Positions 42,815 through 51,105 of a stretch of 64,000 bases of DNA are shown here, piece by piece. Source of the stretch: Ignavibacteriota bacterium (GTDB lineage Bacteria > Bacteroidota > Ignavibacteria > Ignavibacteriales > Ignavibacteriaceae). Numbering within the stretch: position 1 is the first letter of the stretch; every line of letters starts with the position of its first letter. The notes beneath the pieces are model-generated. The model searched no databases and was not told the origin of the DNA. It saw only the letters and a program-made list of their open reading frames with translations. The position numbers were made by a program, and so were the translations under genes. Where the stretch lies: assembly GCA_013285405.1 (NCBI GenBank), contig CP053446.1, positions 124,001-188,000 of the forward strand, given 5' to 3'.

Positions 42815-44065
42815 TCAATCAGTTGAAGTCAATAATTTATAGAACGGAATAAATATAACTTTCGTTTCGTTTATTATAGTTTGATCTGAATAATTCATAT
42901 TGATAACGAAAGCTTGCTTAGGTGAATATCTCTCTATAAAACTTCTGAGTGCGCGTTTAATTGTGTTATTTCTTATTGCTGAATATTTAACTTCAATCGG
43001 TATTACTTCGCTGCCCTTATTAATTACAAAATCAACTTCGGCTTTATCTGTTGTTCGCCAGAAATTAATCGTCCAGTTTTTCCAGAGCAAATGCTCATTA
43101 ATTAAATTTTTTATAAAGTTCTGAAATACAAACCCGAGTTCATTTTGATTTTGCAGCAGCATAAAAGAGTTATTCGCAAAATTTCTCAATCCATAATCAT
43201 AAAAATAAGCAGTCCGGGATTTGGTTAATTCTTTTAAAGAGTTACCTATAAACGGACCAATAGTTTGTATCACATAAGTTTTTTCAGCATACCACAAGTA
43301 TTTTTTAAGCGTTATCGTTGATATACCAATTGCCGTCGCTAATTTTGAGTAGTTCAAAAGCTTGCCCGTTTGAGATGCTAAGATTTTAATTAACAAGCTG
43401 AAAGCATCAGGTCTGTCAATATTTAAAAGACTAACAATGTCTTTCTCAATATAACTTCTATATATCTCGTCAATTATTTTTTTCTTTTCTTCTAAATTAT
43501 TTTCAGTAACAATTCTTGGATATCCCCCAAAACTCAAGTACTCATTAAGCAGCATTTCTGTTTCTTGATTTTCTAAATTAAAATAATCATCAAGCTTATC
43601 TTCATATCTGTACTCTGTTTTATAATTTACAAATTCCTTAAAAGTTACCGGCAGAAGCTCGAACAATCTCTTTCTGCCAACTAAAGACTCCTGGATTTTT
43701 TCTTTTAGTTCTAAGCTGCCCGAACCGGATAAAATGAATTTGTATGGCAGGTGTAGATCATAAATTCCCTTTATAAATATACCGGCATTTTCCTTTCTTT
43801 GTATCTCATCAATAAAAACGTATCCATCATTGCCAATTTCCAGCTTAATTTTGCTTAAAAGTAAATCCTGATTTTCAAAAAATCTTTTATCATTTTCATA
43901 ATCTAAATTTAGAAATAATGCCTTTTCTCCAGTATCTTTTAGAGAATTTAATAATTCAAGCATTAAAGTTGTTTTACCAACCTGTCTTGGACCTATAATA
44001 ATAGAGATTTCTTTTGCTCTGAGATGATCTTTTATTTCATTATACAATAAACGTTTTATAAGCAT
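42815..44065 (-). CDS. AAA ATPase with DUF4143 domain
   Basis: A 416-aa ATP-binding protein. The AAA N-terminal part has Walker A 'IIGPRQVGKTTLMLELL' and Walker B 'DGYVFIDEIQRKENAG', followed by sensor-like 'FILSGSGSLELKEKIQESLV'. The C-terminal DUF4143 part ('FRTTDKAEVDFVINKGSEVI', with a PD-(D/E)xK-like 'DFV.......PIEVKYSA') resembles a nuclease fold. Family members are common next to mobile DNA and are sometimes described as archaeal-type ATPases; the role is not settled. The gene is bracketed by near-identical palindromes (42765 and 44180), which suggests acquisition as a unit. Confidence 0.9.
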   Translation of the reverse strand: MLIKRLLYNEIKDHLRAKEISIIIGPRQVGKTTLMLELLNSLKDTGEKALFLNLDYENDKRFFENQDLLLSKIKLEIGNDGYVFIDEIQRKENAGIFIKGIYDLHLPYKFILSGSGSLELKEKIQESLVGRKRLFELLPVTFKEFVNYKTEYRYEDKLDDYFNLENQETEMLLNEYLSFGGYPRIVTENNLEEKKKIIDEIYRSYIEKDIVSLLNIDRPDAFSLLIKILASQTGKLLNYSKLATAIGISTITLKKYLWYAEKTYVIQTIGPFIGNSLKELTKSRTAYFYDYGLRNFANNSFMLLQNQNELGFVFQNFIKNLINEHLLWKNWTINFWRTTDKAEVDFVINKGSEVIPIEVKYSAIRNNTIKRALRSFIERYSPKQAFVINMNYSDQTIINETKVIFIPFYKLLTSTD

Positions 44066-44179
44066 TTTTTTGATTTAACCCGATATTTTTTGAAGTCAAC
44101 TTATCAAATAATCGGGTTATCTGCAAATCTAATGTCACTTATTAAATTCTTCTGATGCAAGGTACGTATTTAATTAGAA

Positions 44180-44204
44180 ATGACAGTTCTTTGAGAACTG
44201 TCAT
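44180..44204. repeat. Perfect palindrome, right of the ATPase gene
   Basis: 11-bp arms ATGACAGTTCT / AGAACTGTCAT with a TTG loop, matching the palindrome at 42765-42793 except for the loop and the outer pairs. Confidence 0.75.
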
Positions 44205-44216
44205 ATCTGGCAAGTA

Positions 44217-44335
44217 CTGAAGAAGTTAAGAAAGCCGGAGACCGGTGAGGTTGAAATAAGGCCCCCTCCAACTCCCCCAAAGGCGGAGAGTAAGAAACTT
44301 TTTCAAGAACGGGTCTTTGACCCGTTTTTTATTTT
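44217..44335 (+). repeat. Duplicated pckA 3' end with terminator
   Basis: These ~119 bp copy 36060-36176, the last codons of pckA, the following C-rich linker and the ACGGGTC-TTT-GACCCGT terminator. There are a few indels (AAGCCGGAGACC versus AAGCAGGACC) and one change in the linker. No pckA body precedes it. The copied hairpin (44309-44325 plus T run) is still intact. Confidence 0.9.
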
Positions 44336-44403
44336 CACAGTCAAAATGATATTGATAATCTTGATTCTCTGAATTAAATTTGAATAAAATTAAAGATATA
44401 AAA

Positions 44404-44628
44404 ATGGAATACAGAAATATTATAACAATGAATGCCCAAAAAAGAAGCGGAAAACCATGTATTCGAAATTTAAGAATTACTGTTTATGATGTTTTAGAAT
44501 ACCTAGCTTCTGGAATGTCGATAGACCAGATATTGAGTGACTTCCCGGAGTTGACAAAAGAAGACATTTTCGCTTGCCTCAGTTTTGCCGCAGATAGAGA
44601 AAGAAGATCAATTAATCTTTCTCAATGA
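44404..44628 (+). CDS. DUF433 family antitoxin-like protein
   Basis: A 74-aa DUF433 protein; the ATG at 44404 is preferred to a TTG eight codons upstream. 'SGKPCIRNLRITVYDVLEYL' and 'ASGMSIDQILSDFPELTKED' are the family core, and 'IFACLSFAADRERRSI' ends it. DUF433 proteins pair with PIN-like toxins, and the next gene encodes one with an ATGA overlap. It is probably a DNA-binding antitoxin with an HTH-like core. It is located between two degraded copies of the pckA 3' end. Confidence 0.88.
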   Translation: MEYRNIITMNAQKRSGKPCIRNLRITVYDVLEYLASGMSIDQILSDFPELTKEDIFACLSFAADRERRSINLSQ

Positions 44629-44957
44629 AAATCTTGCTTGATCAAAATCTGTCCTTTAAACTTTGCTCAAAACTTAAAGATATCTTCCCTGATATAATTC
44701 ACATAAAAGATGTTTCCTTAGAGGCTGCATCTGATGAAGAAGTGTGGCTTTATGCAAAGTTGAATTCTTTTATTTTAATTTCGAAGGATTCTGACTTCAT
44801 TGAAAAAGCTGTAATAAAAGGTCATCCACCAAAAATTATTTGGATCAAGACAGGAAATTGTCCGACAGATCAAATTGAAATGCTGGTAAGGAAGAATAGG
44901 AAAATAATTGAGGAGTTCATTGCAGATAAAGAAAATTCGGTTCTTACAATTTCCTAA
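44625..44957 (+). CDS. PIN-like (DUF5615) putative toxin
   Basis: A 110-aa protein: 'MKILLDQNLSFKLCSKLKDI' with the leading Asp-Gln-Asn, 'DEEVWLYAKLNSFILISKDS' and 'DFIEKAVIKGHPPKIIWIKT', which is the DUF5615 (Mut7-C/PIN-like) pattern with acidic 'SKDSDF'. The stretch 'GNCPTDQIEMLVRKNRKIIE' closes the domain. These proteins are probable nucleases in toxin-antitoxin pairs with DUF433 partners. The start overlaps the antitoxin stop by 4 bp (ATGA). Confidence 0.88.
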   Translation: MKILLDQNLSFKLCSKLKDIFPDIIHIKDVSLEAASDEEVWLYAKLNSFILISKDSDFIEKAVIKGHPPKIIWIKTGNCPTDQIEMLVRKNRKIIEEFIADKENSVLTIS

Positions 44958-45021
44958 ACTCAGCACAGCATTGTGAATTAAAATTAAATTATACCTTTAA
45001 CTTTTCACGGATTTGCCTTTG

Positions 45022-45057
45022 GAAGAAATTAATAAAGCTAAACCTGTGAGGTTGAAA
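45022..45057 (+). pseudogene. Remnant of a third pckA 3' end
   Basis: The 36-bp frame reads 'EEINKAKPVRLK', compared with 'EEVKKAGPVRLK' at the end of pckA. Upstream bases (AACTTT...TTTGC) also resemble the pckA codons before that point. The stop and terminator are lost. It sits 64 bp before the complete DUF1572 gene, which may mark the original pckA-DUF1572 junction. Confidence 0.6.
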
Positions 45058-45076
45058 GGACAATTAATAATTTGCG

Positions 45077-45099
45077 GAGACAGGTTGATAACCTGTCTC
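45077..45099. repeat. Palindrome upstream of DUF1572
   Basis: 10-bp arms GAGACAGGTT / AACCTGTCTC with a 3-nt loop, but no T run on either side. More likely a short repeat or operator-like site than a terminator. Confidence 0.5.
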
Positions 45100-45121
45100 G
45101 CTAAAACATACAGATACAACC

Positions 45122-45586
45122 ATGACAGAAACACTCACACAACTTTTCCTTCGTGATCTTGAAAAATTAAAAACAGAGATTTCCTCATTCAAAGATGAAA
45201 AGAACCTCTGGAAAATTTCCGGAGACACCCACCTGGACGGCGGGCAGGTAAAAAACTCTGCGGGAAACCTTTGCCTCCACCTTTGTGGAAACCTTCAGCA
45301 TTTTGTCGGTGCAGTTCTCGGTAATTCCGAATACATTAGAAACCGTGATGCAGAATTCAGCCAAAAGAATGTTCCCATTCGTGAACTGGTGGCTGAAATT
45401 GAATTAACGAGTAAAGTTGTTAAGCAGACATTAGAATCTTTAACTGAGTCTTCACTAAATAATATTTACCCAAGCAATATTTTTGGTGAAGGAACAACAA
45501 CTGCTGGTTTCCTGATTCACCTCGCAGCACATTTAAATTATCATCTTGGGCAAATTAATTACCACAGGAGATTAATTGATAAATAG
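45122..45586 (+). CDS. DUF1572 family (DinB-like) protein
   Basis: A 154-aa member of the DinB/YfiT superfamily, a four-helix bundle with a putative metal site: 'GNLCLHLCGNLQHFVGAVLG' (first His pair), 'RNRDAEFSQKNVPIRELVAE' and 'GFLIHLAAHLNYHLGQINYH' (C-terminal His cluster). Many relatives use thiol cofactors such as bacillithiol, but DUF1572 function is unknown. The segment 'THLDGGQVKNS' includes an ACCTG...CAGGT repeat that looks inserted compared with the usual family sequence. A truncated duplicate is at 41972. Confidence 0.88.
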   Translation: MTETLTQLFLRDLEKLKTEISSFKDEKNLWKISGDTHLDGGQVKNSAGNLCLHLCGNLQHFVGAVLGNSEYIRNRDAEFSQKNVPIRELVAEIELTSKVVKQTLESLTESSLNNIYPSNIFGEGTTTAGFLIHLAAHLNYHLGQINYHRRLIDK

Positions 45587-45752
45587 TTCAAATCGAATAA
45601 CTGCTTCTTGTATCTTTAAAAATTATTTTCTAAGTTATTAAGTAAATGATTAGTGTTTACAAAAATTGAATCAAGCATAAAGATTAAAGTTTCATAATAG
45701 CATTATCTCAGTTACTTAAAATTTTTTCATAAATAATTGATTGGGTAAAGTC

Positions 45753-47309
45753 ATGAGTAAAATTCTTTACTTTCTTATGCGGAGATGCAGTGTGCCAGCA
45801 TTGTTTTTAACACTCTTCGCTTCTCAAATAAATTTTTCACAAACCTGGGTCCGGCATGTTGATGGTTTTTCAATGTGGTCAATTGCAAAAGATTATGCAG
45901 GTAACATCTATGCCGGGACTACAGGATCAAACCGTGGAATTTTCAAATCAACTGATGGTGGCATTACATGGACGAATATGTTTTCGACTGGTGTATCAAA
46001 TTATTTAGAAATCGCCTGCGATTCTTTGAACAACATTTATATTGCGAATGTTTCAAACGGTCTATTAAAATCAACTGATGGTGGACAGAATTTTACAGTT
46101 ATTCCGGCAAGTACATTCGGCGGCGGTAATGTTAATACAGTAGCGTGCGGAATTAATGGATATATTTTTGTTGGAGTTACAAATGGCGGTATTTGGCGAA
46201 GTACCGATTTTGGAACAACATTTAATAACACCGGTGCACTAACTAATACTATTGTTTCATTTGCGGTTGACAAATTCGATGCTGATAGAATTTATGCAGG
46301 TTCTTCATCCAGTTCGTTAAATGGATTCTTTATTTCAACAGATGGCGGACTTACTTTTGGTGCGTCCACTATTTCTGTAAACATTTGGCAGATTTTACAA
46401 ACGTCAAGTAATTCAATCTATATTGCTACAACATCTTCACCATATTCATTCAATAAATCTACGGATGGTGGATTAACGTGGACTGCTGTCGGCACTCAAC
46501 CCGGTGCGATGCGTGGTGCTGCTCTCGATTTACTGGAAGATATTTATATTTCTGGAAATGGTGGTGTTTACAAATCAATTGATGGTGGTGCAACATTTAA
46601 TAATCATAATTTAACTTTCAGTTCAAACAAGATTATTACATTTGAAAATAAAGTGATGGTTTGTGTTACGGGATCCACAAATGGTGGTGTGTGGGTTTTT
46701 ACAGATACTCAAATTCCTGTTGAGTTGACAAGTTTTACTGCTGGTGCAAGTACTGATTATGTTGAACTGAATTGGGCTACTGCTACTGAGTTAAATAATT
46801 CCGGATTCAATATTGAAAGATCAAAATCAGATGAATTGCAATGGGAAGTTATCGGCTTTGTACCGGGATTTGGGACTACAACTGAAATGCATTCTTACTC
46901 TTTCACAGATAGCGATGTTCAAACCGGTCATTACTCTTACAGATTGAAACAAATAGATTTCGACGGCACTTTTGAATACTCACATATTGTTAAAGTTGAG
47001 GTTGATACTCCACTCGAGTTTATTCTGGAACAGAATTACCCAAATCCCTTTAATCCTTCCACAAAAATAAAATTCACCGTCCCGGCTCTCATTGCGATCC
47101 GGCAATTGCCGGAGAAGCAATCTCAAATGGTAACCTTAAAAATTTATGATGTTTTAGGAAATGAAATTGCTACACTGGTCAATGAGGAGAAACCCGCCGG
47201 TAACTATGAAATCAATTTTGATGCTTCGAAAATATCAAGCGGTGTTTACTTTTACAGTATTGCTGTCGGAAAATATTATGAATCAAAAAAAATGATATTG
47301 ATCAGATAA
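45753..47309 (+). CDS. T9SS-sorted BNR-repeat protein
   Basis: The ATG at 45753 is chosen, four codons after a TTG, for a signal peptide (RRCSVPALFLTLFASQINFS). The ~330-residue propeller has BNR/sortilin-type repeats ('GIFKSTDGGITWTNMFST', 'GLLKSTDGGQNFTVIPAS', 'GIWRSTDFGTTFNNTGAL', 'SFNKSTDGGLTWTAVGTQ', 'GVYKSIDGGATFNNHNLT'). 'IPVELTSFTAGASTDYVELN' begins a small linker module, and a T9SS domain follows ('QNYPNPFNPSTKIKFT' and 'YESKKMILIR'). A 31-bp palindrome (47091-47121) is inserted in frame in the sorting domain and adds 'ALIAIRQLPEKQSQM'. The linker strongly resembles that of the protein at the window start. Ligand unknown. Confidence 0.9.
   Translation: MSKILYFLMRRCSVPALFLTLFASQINFSQTWVRHVDGFSMWSIAKDYAGNIYAGTTGSNRGIFKSTDGGITWTNMFSTGVSNYLEIACDSLNNIYIANVSNGLLKSTDGGQNFTVIPASTFGGGNVNTVACGINGYIFVGVTNGGIWRSTDFGTTFNNTGALTNTIVSFAVDKFDADRIYAGSSSSSLNGFFISTDGGLTFGASTISVNIWQILQTSSNSIYIATTSSPYSFNKSTDGGLTWTAVGTQPGAMRGAALDLLEDIYISGNGGVYKSIDGGATFNNHNLTFSSNKIITFENKVMVCVTGSTNGGVWVFTDTQIPVELTSFTAGASTDYVELNWATATELNNSGFNIERSKSDELQWEVIGFVPGFGTTTEMHSYSFTDSDVQTGHYSYRLKQIDFDGTFEYSHIVKVEVDTPLEFILEQNYPNPFNPSTKIKFTVPALIAIRQLPEKQSQMVTLKIYDVLGNEIATLVNEEKPAGNYEINFDASKISSGVYFYSIAVGKYYESKKMILIR
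47091..47121. repeat. 31-bp palindromic element inside a T9SS domain
   Basis: An imperfect palindrome centred on CCGGCAATTGCCGG, with ATTGC and GCAAT at its ends. It reads through in frame. An inverted copy with two mismatches is at 59353-59383, in non-coding DNA. Confidence 0.85.
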
Positions 47310-47369
47310 AAACTTTACTCAAGTATATAATTTTAACCAAGCTTTTTGTTTTACTTAAAGAGGTCAGCA

Positions 47370-49559
47370 ATGAAAAATATTGGAACTGTATTAATAATTT
47401 TTGTGTTACAAATCTCAAGCATTTCTTTTTCACAGAACTTCTGGGAACAAACAAATGGACCAACCGGCGGCAGCGTCATGACAATATCAGCTAACTCAAA
47501 TAACATACTATTTGCTGGTTCAAGAGGTGGTGGAGTTTTAAGATCTACTGATGATGGTGACAGCTGGGAACAGATCAATAACGGATTGACAACTAACAGC
47601 ATTGCATCGATTGCAATCAATTCAAGCGATCATATTTTTGCAGCATCTAACAGCGGTATATTTAGATCAATTGATGATGGAGAAAACTGGATAGAAGTTA
47701 ATAATGGTTTGTCTTATCCATTTGTTATCTCGCTTGCAATTAATTCAAACGATGAGATCTTCGCTGGTACATTTGAAGGCGGTGGAGTTTTTAGATCGAC
47801 CGATAACGGTGAGAACTGGACACTGGTGGTAAACGGTTTGACTAATACGTATGTACTCGGATTAGCAATAAATTCAAACAATGACATCTTTGCAGCAACT
47901 TATGATTTTGTTTTTCGTTCCACTGATAACGGAGAGAACTGGATTCAACTTACAAATGGAATTGCAAATCCTTATTGTTGGTGTTTTGCTATAAATTCTC
48001 AAGATCAAATTTTTTTGGGAACTGAAGGTGGCGGAGGAATTTTCAGATCGACTGATAATGGAAATAGCTGGACTCACATAAACAATGGACTTACTTCTTC
48101 AAACATTGTCAATGCACTGACTATCAACTCATCTGACGAAATATTTGCCGGTACTTATGGCGACGGAATTTATAAATCGACTAATAATGGAGATAGCTGG
48201 ATACAGATCAATAACGGCTTGACCGGTCAATACGTGGTTTCATTAGCTGCAAATTCAAACGATAATTTATTTGCCGGAACTTTTCTCGGTGATGGTGTTT
48301 TTCGCTCGACTAATGGTGGAAATAACTGGACACAAATAAATAATGGTTTAATTGCGACTGAAGTCAGAGCAGTAAAATTCAATTCAACTAATTATTTATT
48401 TGCCGGTACTTATGGAACTGGAATGTTTCGATCTTCAGATTTTGGAAATATCTGGGAAGAAAAAAATAATGGATTAACAGCGGCTTATTTTACTTCAATA
48501 GCATTCAACTCAACTGATCAGGTTTTTGTTGGAGCTGATTTTATAGATGGTGCCGGAGGAGTTTTCAGATCAACTGATAATGGTGAAAACTGGACTGAGA
48601 TAAATCAAGGAATGATAACGACTGATGTTCGCGCTATTGCAATTAATTCAAACAACGAAATTTTTGCTGGAACTTACTTCGGAGGTGGTGTTTATCGCTC
48701 AACAGATAACGGAAATAGCTGGACTCAAATTAATAACGGACTGACTTGTACAAATATCTGGTCGTTGGTAATAAATTCAGAAAATGTTCTATTCGCGGGA
48801 ACTGCTGGTTGCGGATCAGGTGTATTCCGTTCAACTGATAACGGAGAGAATTGGGTTCTTCTGAATAATGGTTTAACTTCGACTGATATTGCTTCATTGG
48901 TAATTGATTCCGATAATAATATTTACGCCGGAACGATGAGTCAGATGGGTTCAGGTGGAGGCGTTTTTCGTTCGACTGATAATGGTAATACCTGGTCTGA
49001 AGTAAACAACGGTTTAACTAATTATGATATCAATGCTCTTGTATCAAATACTTATGAACTTGGTGATAATGTTTTTGCAGGAACTCCAAATGGTGTATTT
49101 CAATCTTCTGATAATGGAATGAACTGGTTTGAACTGCCTGATGGATTAACAACAAAAGATGTTCGAAGTTTATCATCAAGCTGGAATGGTTATTTATATG
49201 CGGGAACGGTCGGTGGTGGTGTTTTTAGAAGCACTGCTTCGACAACATCAGTTGAAAATGAAAATATAAATCCTTCATTATTTATTTTATATCAGAATTA
49301 TCCGAACCCGTTTAATCCGAGTACAACAATCAGATATTCAATTCCGGTCTCCCGAAATTCCTCCAAAGGCGAGACTTTCGTAACACTGAAAGTTTATGAT
49401 GTTTTAGGAAATGAAATCACGACATTGATTAACGAGGAAAAATCTGCTGGTAACTATGAAATTCAATTTGACGCTACCGATATCCCAAGCGGCGTATATT
49501 TTTATACTTTACGTACCGAAGAATTTACTCAAACCAGAAAGTTGGTTTTATTAAAATAA
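47370..49559 (+). CDS. T9SS-sorted protein with fourteen BNR-like repeats
   Basis: The ATG at 47370 is chosen (AAGAGGTCAGC upstream) over an ORF start eight codons earlier. The signal peptide is MKNIGTVLIIFVLQISSISF. About fourteen repeats of ~42 residues follow, with consensus 'IFAGTxGGGVFRSTDNGENW' then 'TxINNGLTxxxVxSLAINSN'. Some units are nearly identical, which implies recent unit duplication. Fourteen blades could make two propellers of seven. The T9SS domain ('QNYPNPFNPSTTIRYS', 'TQTRKLVLLK') has an extra loop 'VSRNSSKGETF' encoded by a small inverted repeat near 49350-49378. It is likely a surface binding protein; ligand unknown. It follows the previous BNR gene by 60 bp. Confidence 0.9.
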   Translation: MKNIGTVLIIFVLQISSISFSQNFWEQTNGPTGGSVMTISANSNNILFAGSRGGGVLRSTDDGDSWEQINNGLTTNSIASIAINSSDHIFAASNSGIFRSIDDGENWIEVNNGLSYPFVISLAINSNDEIFAGTFEGGGVFRSTDNGENWTLVVNGLTNTYVLGLAINSNNDIFAATYDFVFRSTDNGENWIQLTNGIANPYCWCFAINSQDQIFLGTEGGGGIFRSTDNGNSWTHINNGLTSSNIVNALTINSSDEIFAGTYGDGIYKSTNNGDSWIQINNGLTGQYVVSLAANSNDNLFAGTFLGDGVFRSTNGGNNWTQINNGLIATEVRAVKFNSTNYLFAGTYGTGMFRSSDFGNIWEEKNNGLTAAYFTSIAFNSTDQVFVGADFIDGAGGVFRSTDNGENWTEINQGMITTDVRAIAINSNNEIFAGTYFGGGVYRSTDNGNSWTQINNGLTCTNIWSLVINSENVLFAGTAGCGSGVFRSTDNGENWVLLNNGLTSTDIASLVIDSDNNIYAGTMSQMGSGGGVFRSTDNGNTWSEVNNGLTNYDINALVSNTYELGDNVFAGTPNGVFQSSDNGMNWFELPDGLTTKDVRSLSSSWNGYLYAGTVGGGVFRSTASTTSVENENINPSLFILYQNYPNPFNPSTTIRYSIPVSRNSSKGETFVTLKVYDVLGNEITTLINEEKSAGNYEIQFDATDIPSGVYFYTLRTEEFTQTRKLVLLK

Positions 49560-49589
49560 AATTGTTAAGGATTGGTTGACGATCATAAT

Positions 49590-49622
49590 TAAACCCGATT
49601 TCAACCATCGGGTTTATTTTTT
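49590..49622 (+). terminator. Rho-independent terminator
   Basis: AAACCCGAT / ATCGGGTTT (49591-49599, 49607-49615), 9-bp perfect stem, then ATTTTTT. Ends the BNR gene transcript. Confidence 0.85.
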
Positions 49623-49746
49623 GTGCGAACTAAAATTTTCTGTTTTTACAAATTCTATTCTTTTGTTTTGCATGACATTAATATATTTTTAAGTGCTTCA
49701 ATAATAAAATCTCTTTCAAAATAGTAAAATAAATCGGAGGTACTCT

Positions 49747-50148
49747 ATGAAAATGTTACAAGAATTTAAACAATTCGCTATGCGTGGAAATGTACTGGAT
49801 ATGGCAATTGGTATCATTATCGGCGCGGCATTTGGGAAAATCGTTTCATCATTTGTTGCGGATGTGATAATGCCGCCAATTGGGTTATTGCTTGGCGGTG
49901 TTGATTTTTCAAGTCTTTCAATCACTTTAAAACAGGGTTCTGAAGGTGTAGCTCCTGTCATGCTGAAGTACGGGGTTTTCATCAACACAATTATTGATTT
50001 TATAATTATTGCATTCGCAATATTTATGGTTGTGAAAGCAATAAATTCGATGAAGAAAAAGGAAGAAGAAAAACCAGCAGCACCTCCAGCACCAACTAAA
50101 GAAGAAATTCTTCTTACAGAAATCAGAGATGAATTGAGGAAAAAATAA
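49747..50148 (+). CDS. mscL: Large-conductance mechanosensitive channel
   Basis: A 133-aa MscL. The first amphipathic helix and TM1 are '[20 protein letters not shown]' and '[20 protein letters not shown]', with the PIG-type turn '[12 protein letters not shown]'. TM2 is '[20 protein letters not shown]', and the cytoplasmic coil is Lys/Glu-rich ('[15 protein letters not shown]'), ending in a charged helix. It opens under membrane tension and releases solutes in hypo-osmotic shock. It has a single-gene unit with its own terminator 19 bp downstream. Confidence 0.98.
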   Translation: MKMLQEFKQFAMRGNVLDMAIGIIIGAAFGKIVSSFVADVIMPPIGLLLGGVDFSSLSITLKQGSEGVAPVMLKYGVFINTIIDFIIIAFAIFMVVKAINSMKKKEEEKPAAPPAPTKEEILLTEIRDELRKK

Positions 50149-50166
50149 ACTATATTTTTATCTTTG

Positions 50167-50193
50167 AGCCACGGATTAACCGTGGCTTTTTAT
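50167..50193 (+). terminator. Terminator of mscL
   Basis: AGCCACGG-ATTAA-CCGTGGCT stem (8 bp) followed by TTTTATTTTT. Confidence 0.88.
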
Positions 50194-50211
50194 TTTTAAA
50201 ATGTTTGTGTT

Positions 50212-50709
50212 ATGAAATTTAATTTGGTCATCTCTCTGCTATTTTTATCCTTACTCATTTCTTGCGGCAGAAAAGAATATACTGAGCAAGGCATACTTGA
50301 AATTAAAAATGAAATTGATTCATTACTTTACAACCCCGAAGCTGAAGAACATTTTAACTGGGGTTCTTCTGATGCCTATTCAAACTTCAGAGCTTATTTT
50401 AATGGGTCAAAACTAATTTTTATCAATGAAGATTTCCACTACAGAGAACCCGGAGAATCATTCAACAGGTATTATTTCAAAGATGGCAAAATGCTCTACT
50501 TTGTGGGCAGAGAATTAACTTATATGCCGGATAAACAATTTAAAAATGTTGAACTAATGGTTGATCCCGATGGCGATGTAATTGCGTACGATTATGTAAT
50601 TAATGGTCAAAGGACAGGACTCGACGGTGATGATTCAAAAAAAATTATTAAGCATTCGCAGGAGTTAGAACGAATAGTATCTCAAAGGTCCAAGATTATC
50701 AGAAACTGA
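50212..50709 (+). CDS. Lipoprotein of unknown function
   Basis: A 165-aa protein with a lipobox (MKFNLVISLLFLSLLISCGR, Cys 18). The mature domain is Glu/Asp-rich and aromatic: 'NWGSSDAYSNFRAYFNGSKL', 'IFINEDFHYREPGESFNRYY', 'FKDGKMLYFVGREL' and 'VELMVDPDGDVIAYDYVING'. The pattern of short strands ending in 'F.DGK..Y...' suggests a MORN- or antirepressor-like beta sheet, but no family is assigned. It is expected to be on the outer membrane or in the periplasm. It starts 19 bp after the mscL terminator. Confidence 0.7.
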   Translation: MKFNLVISLLFLSLLISCGRKEYTEQGILEIKNEIDSLLYNPEAEEHFNWGSSDAYSNFRAYFNGSKLIFINEDFHYREPGESFNRYYFKDGKMLYFVGRELTYMPDKQFKNVELMVDPDGDVIAYDYVINGQRTGLDGDDSKKIIKHSQELERIVSQRSKIIRN

Positions 50710-51105
50710 ATTATGGATTATAATAGTCTGAGCAATGAATAGAATATTCTGGTTGCAAAAGGCTTTTCTGCTTCAACTGAAATTATTCGCTTTATATCAT
50801 ATCCTCTTCCGGATTTAATTGAACCGAGGTCTTCATCACAAATTACGATTCAAATATTTGAATCACTGACCTCAAAAAGATTTTACCTTACTGTATCTTG
50901 CCTGCCGAAAAGGTGCAGTAACAATTCAAATCGTAAAGAAACCAGGATTCTATTGTATCTGAGAAAGTTCTGATGGACTTAAAATTATTTATCCGGATCA
51001 AAGCGAATTATTTTTTGATTATGTTAAGAAGCAGGAAGAAGAATGTGCGATTATTGAAAATGATATTACGGGCTGAATTTGCTGTATAGGAAAAAAAAGT
51101 GCAGA
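50710..51105. other. Intergenic region with possible gene debris
   Basis: A short frame ends 'DGLKIIYPDQSELFFDYVKK' and then 'QEEECAIIENDITG' with TGA at about 51076, but upstream it is closed by a stop within 35 codons. It looks like the end of a lost gene. No family was recognised. A CTTGCCTGCCGAAAAGGTGCAG palindrome-like stretch near 50895 belongs to the dispersed repeat background. Confidence 0.35.

Noticed and set aside
45077-45099. Rho-independent terminator
   Set aside because: Strong stem but no T run on either strand.
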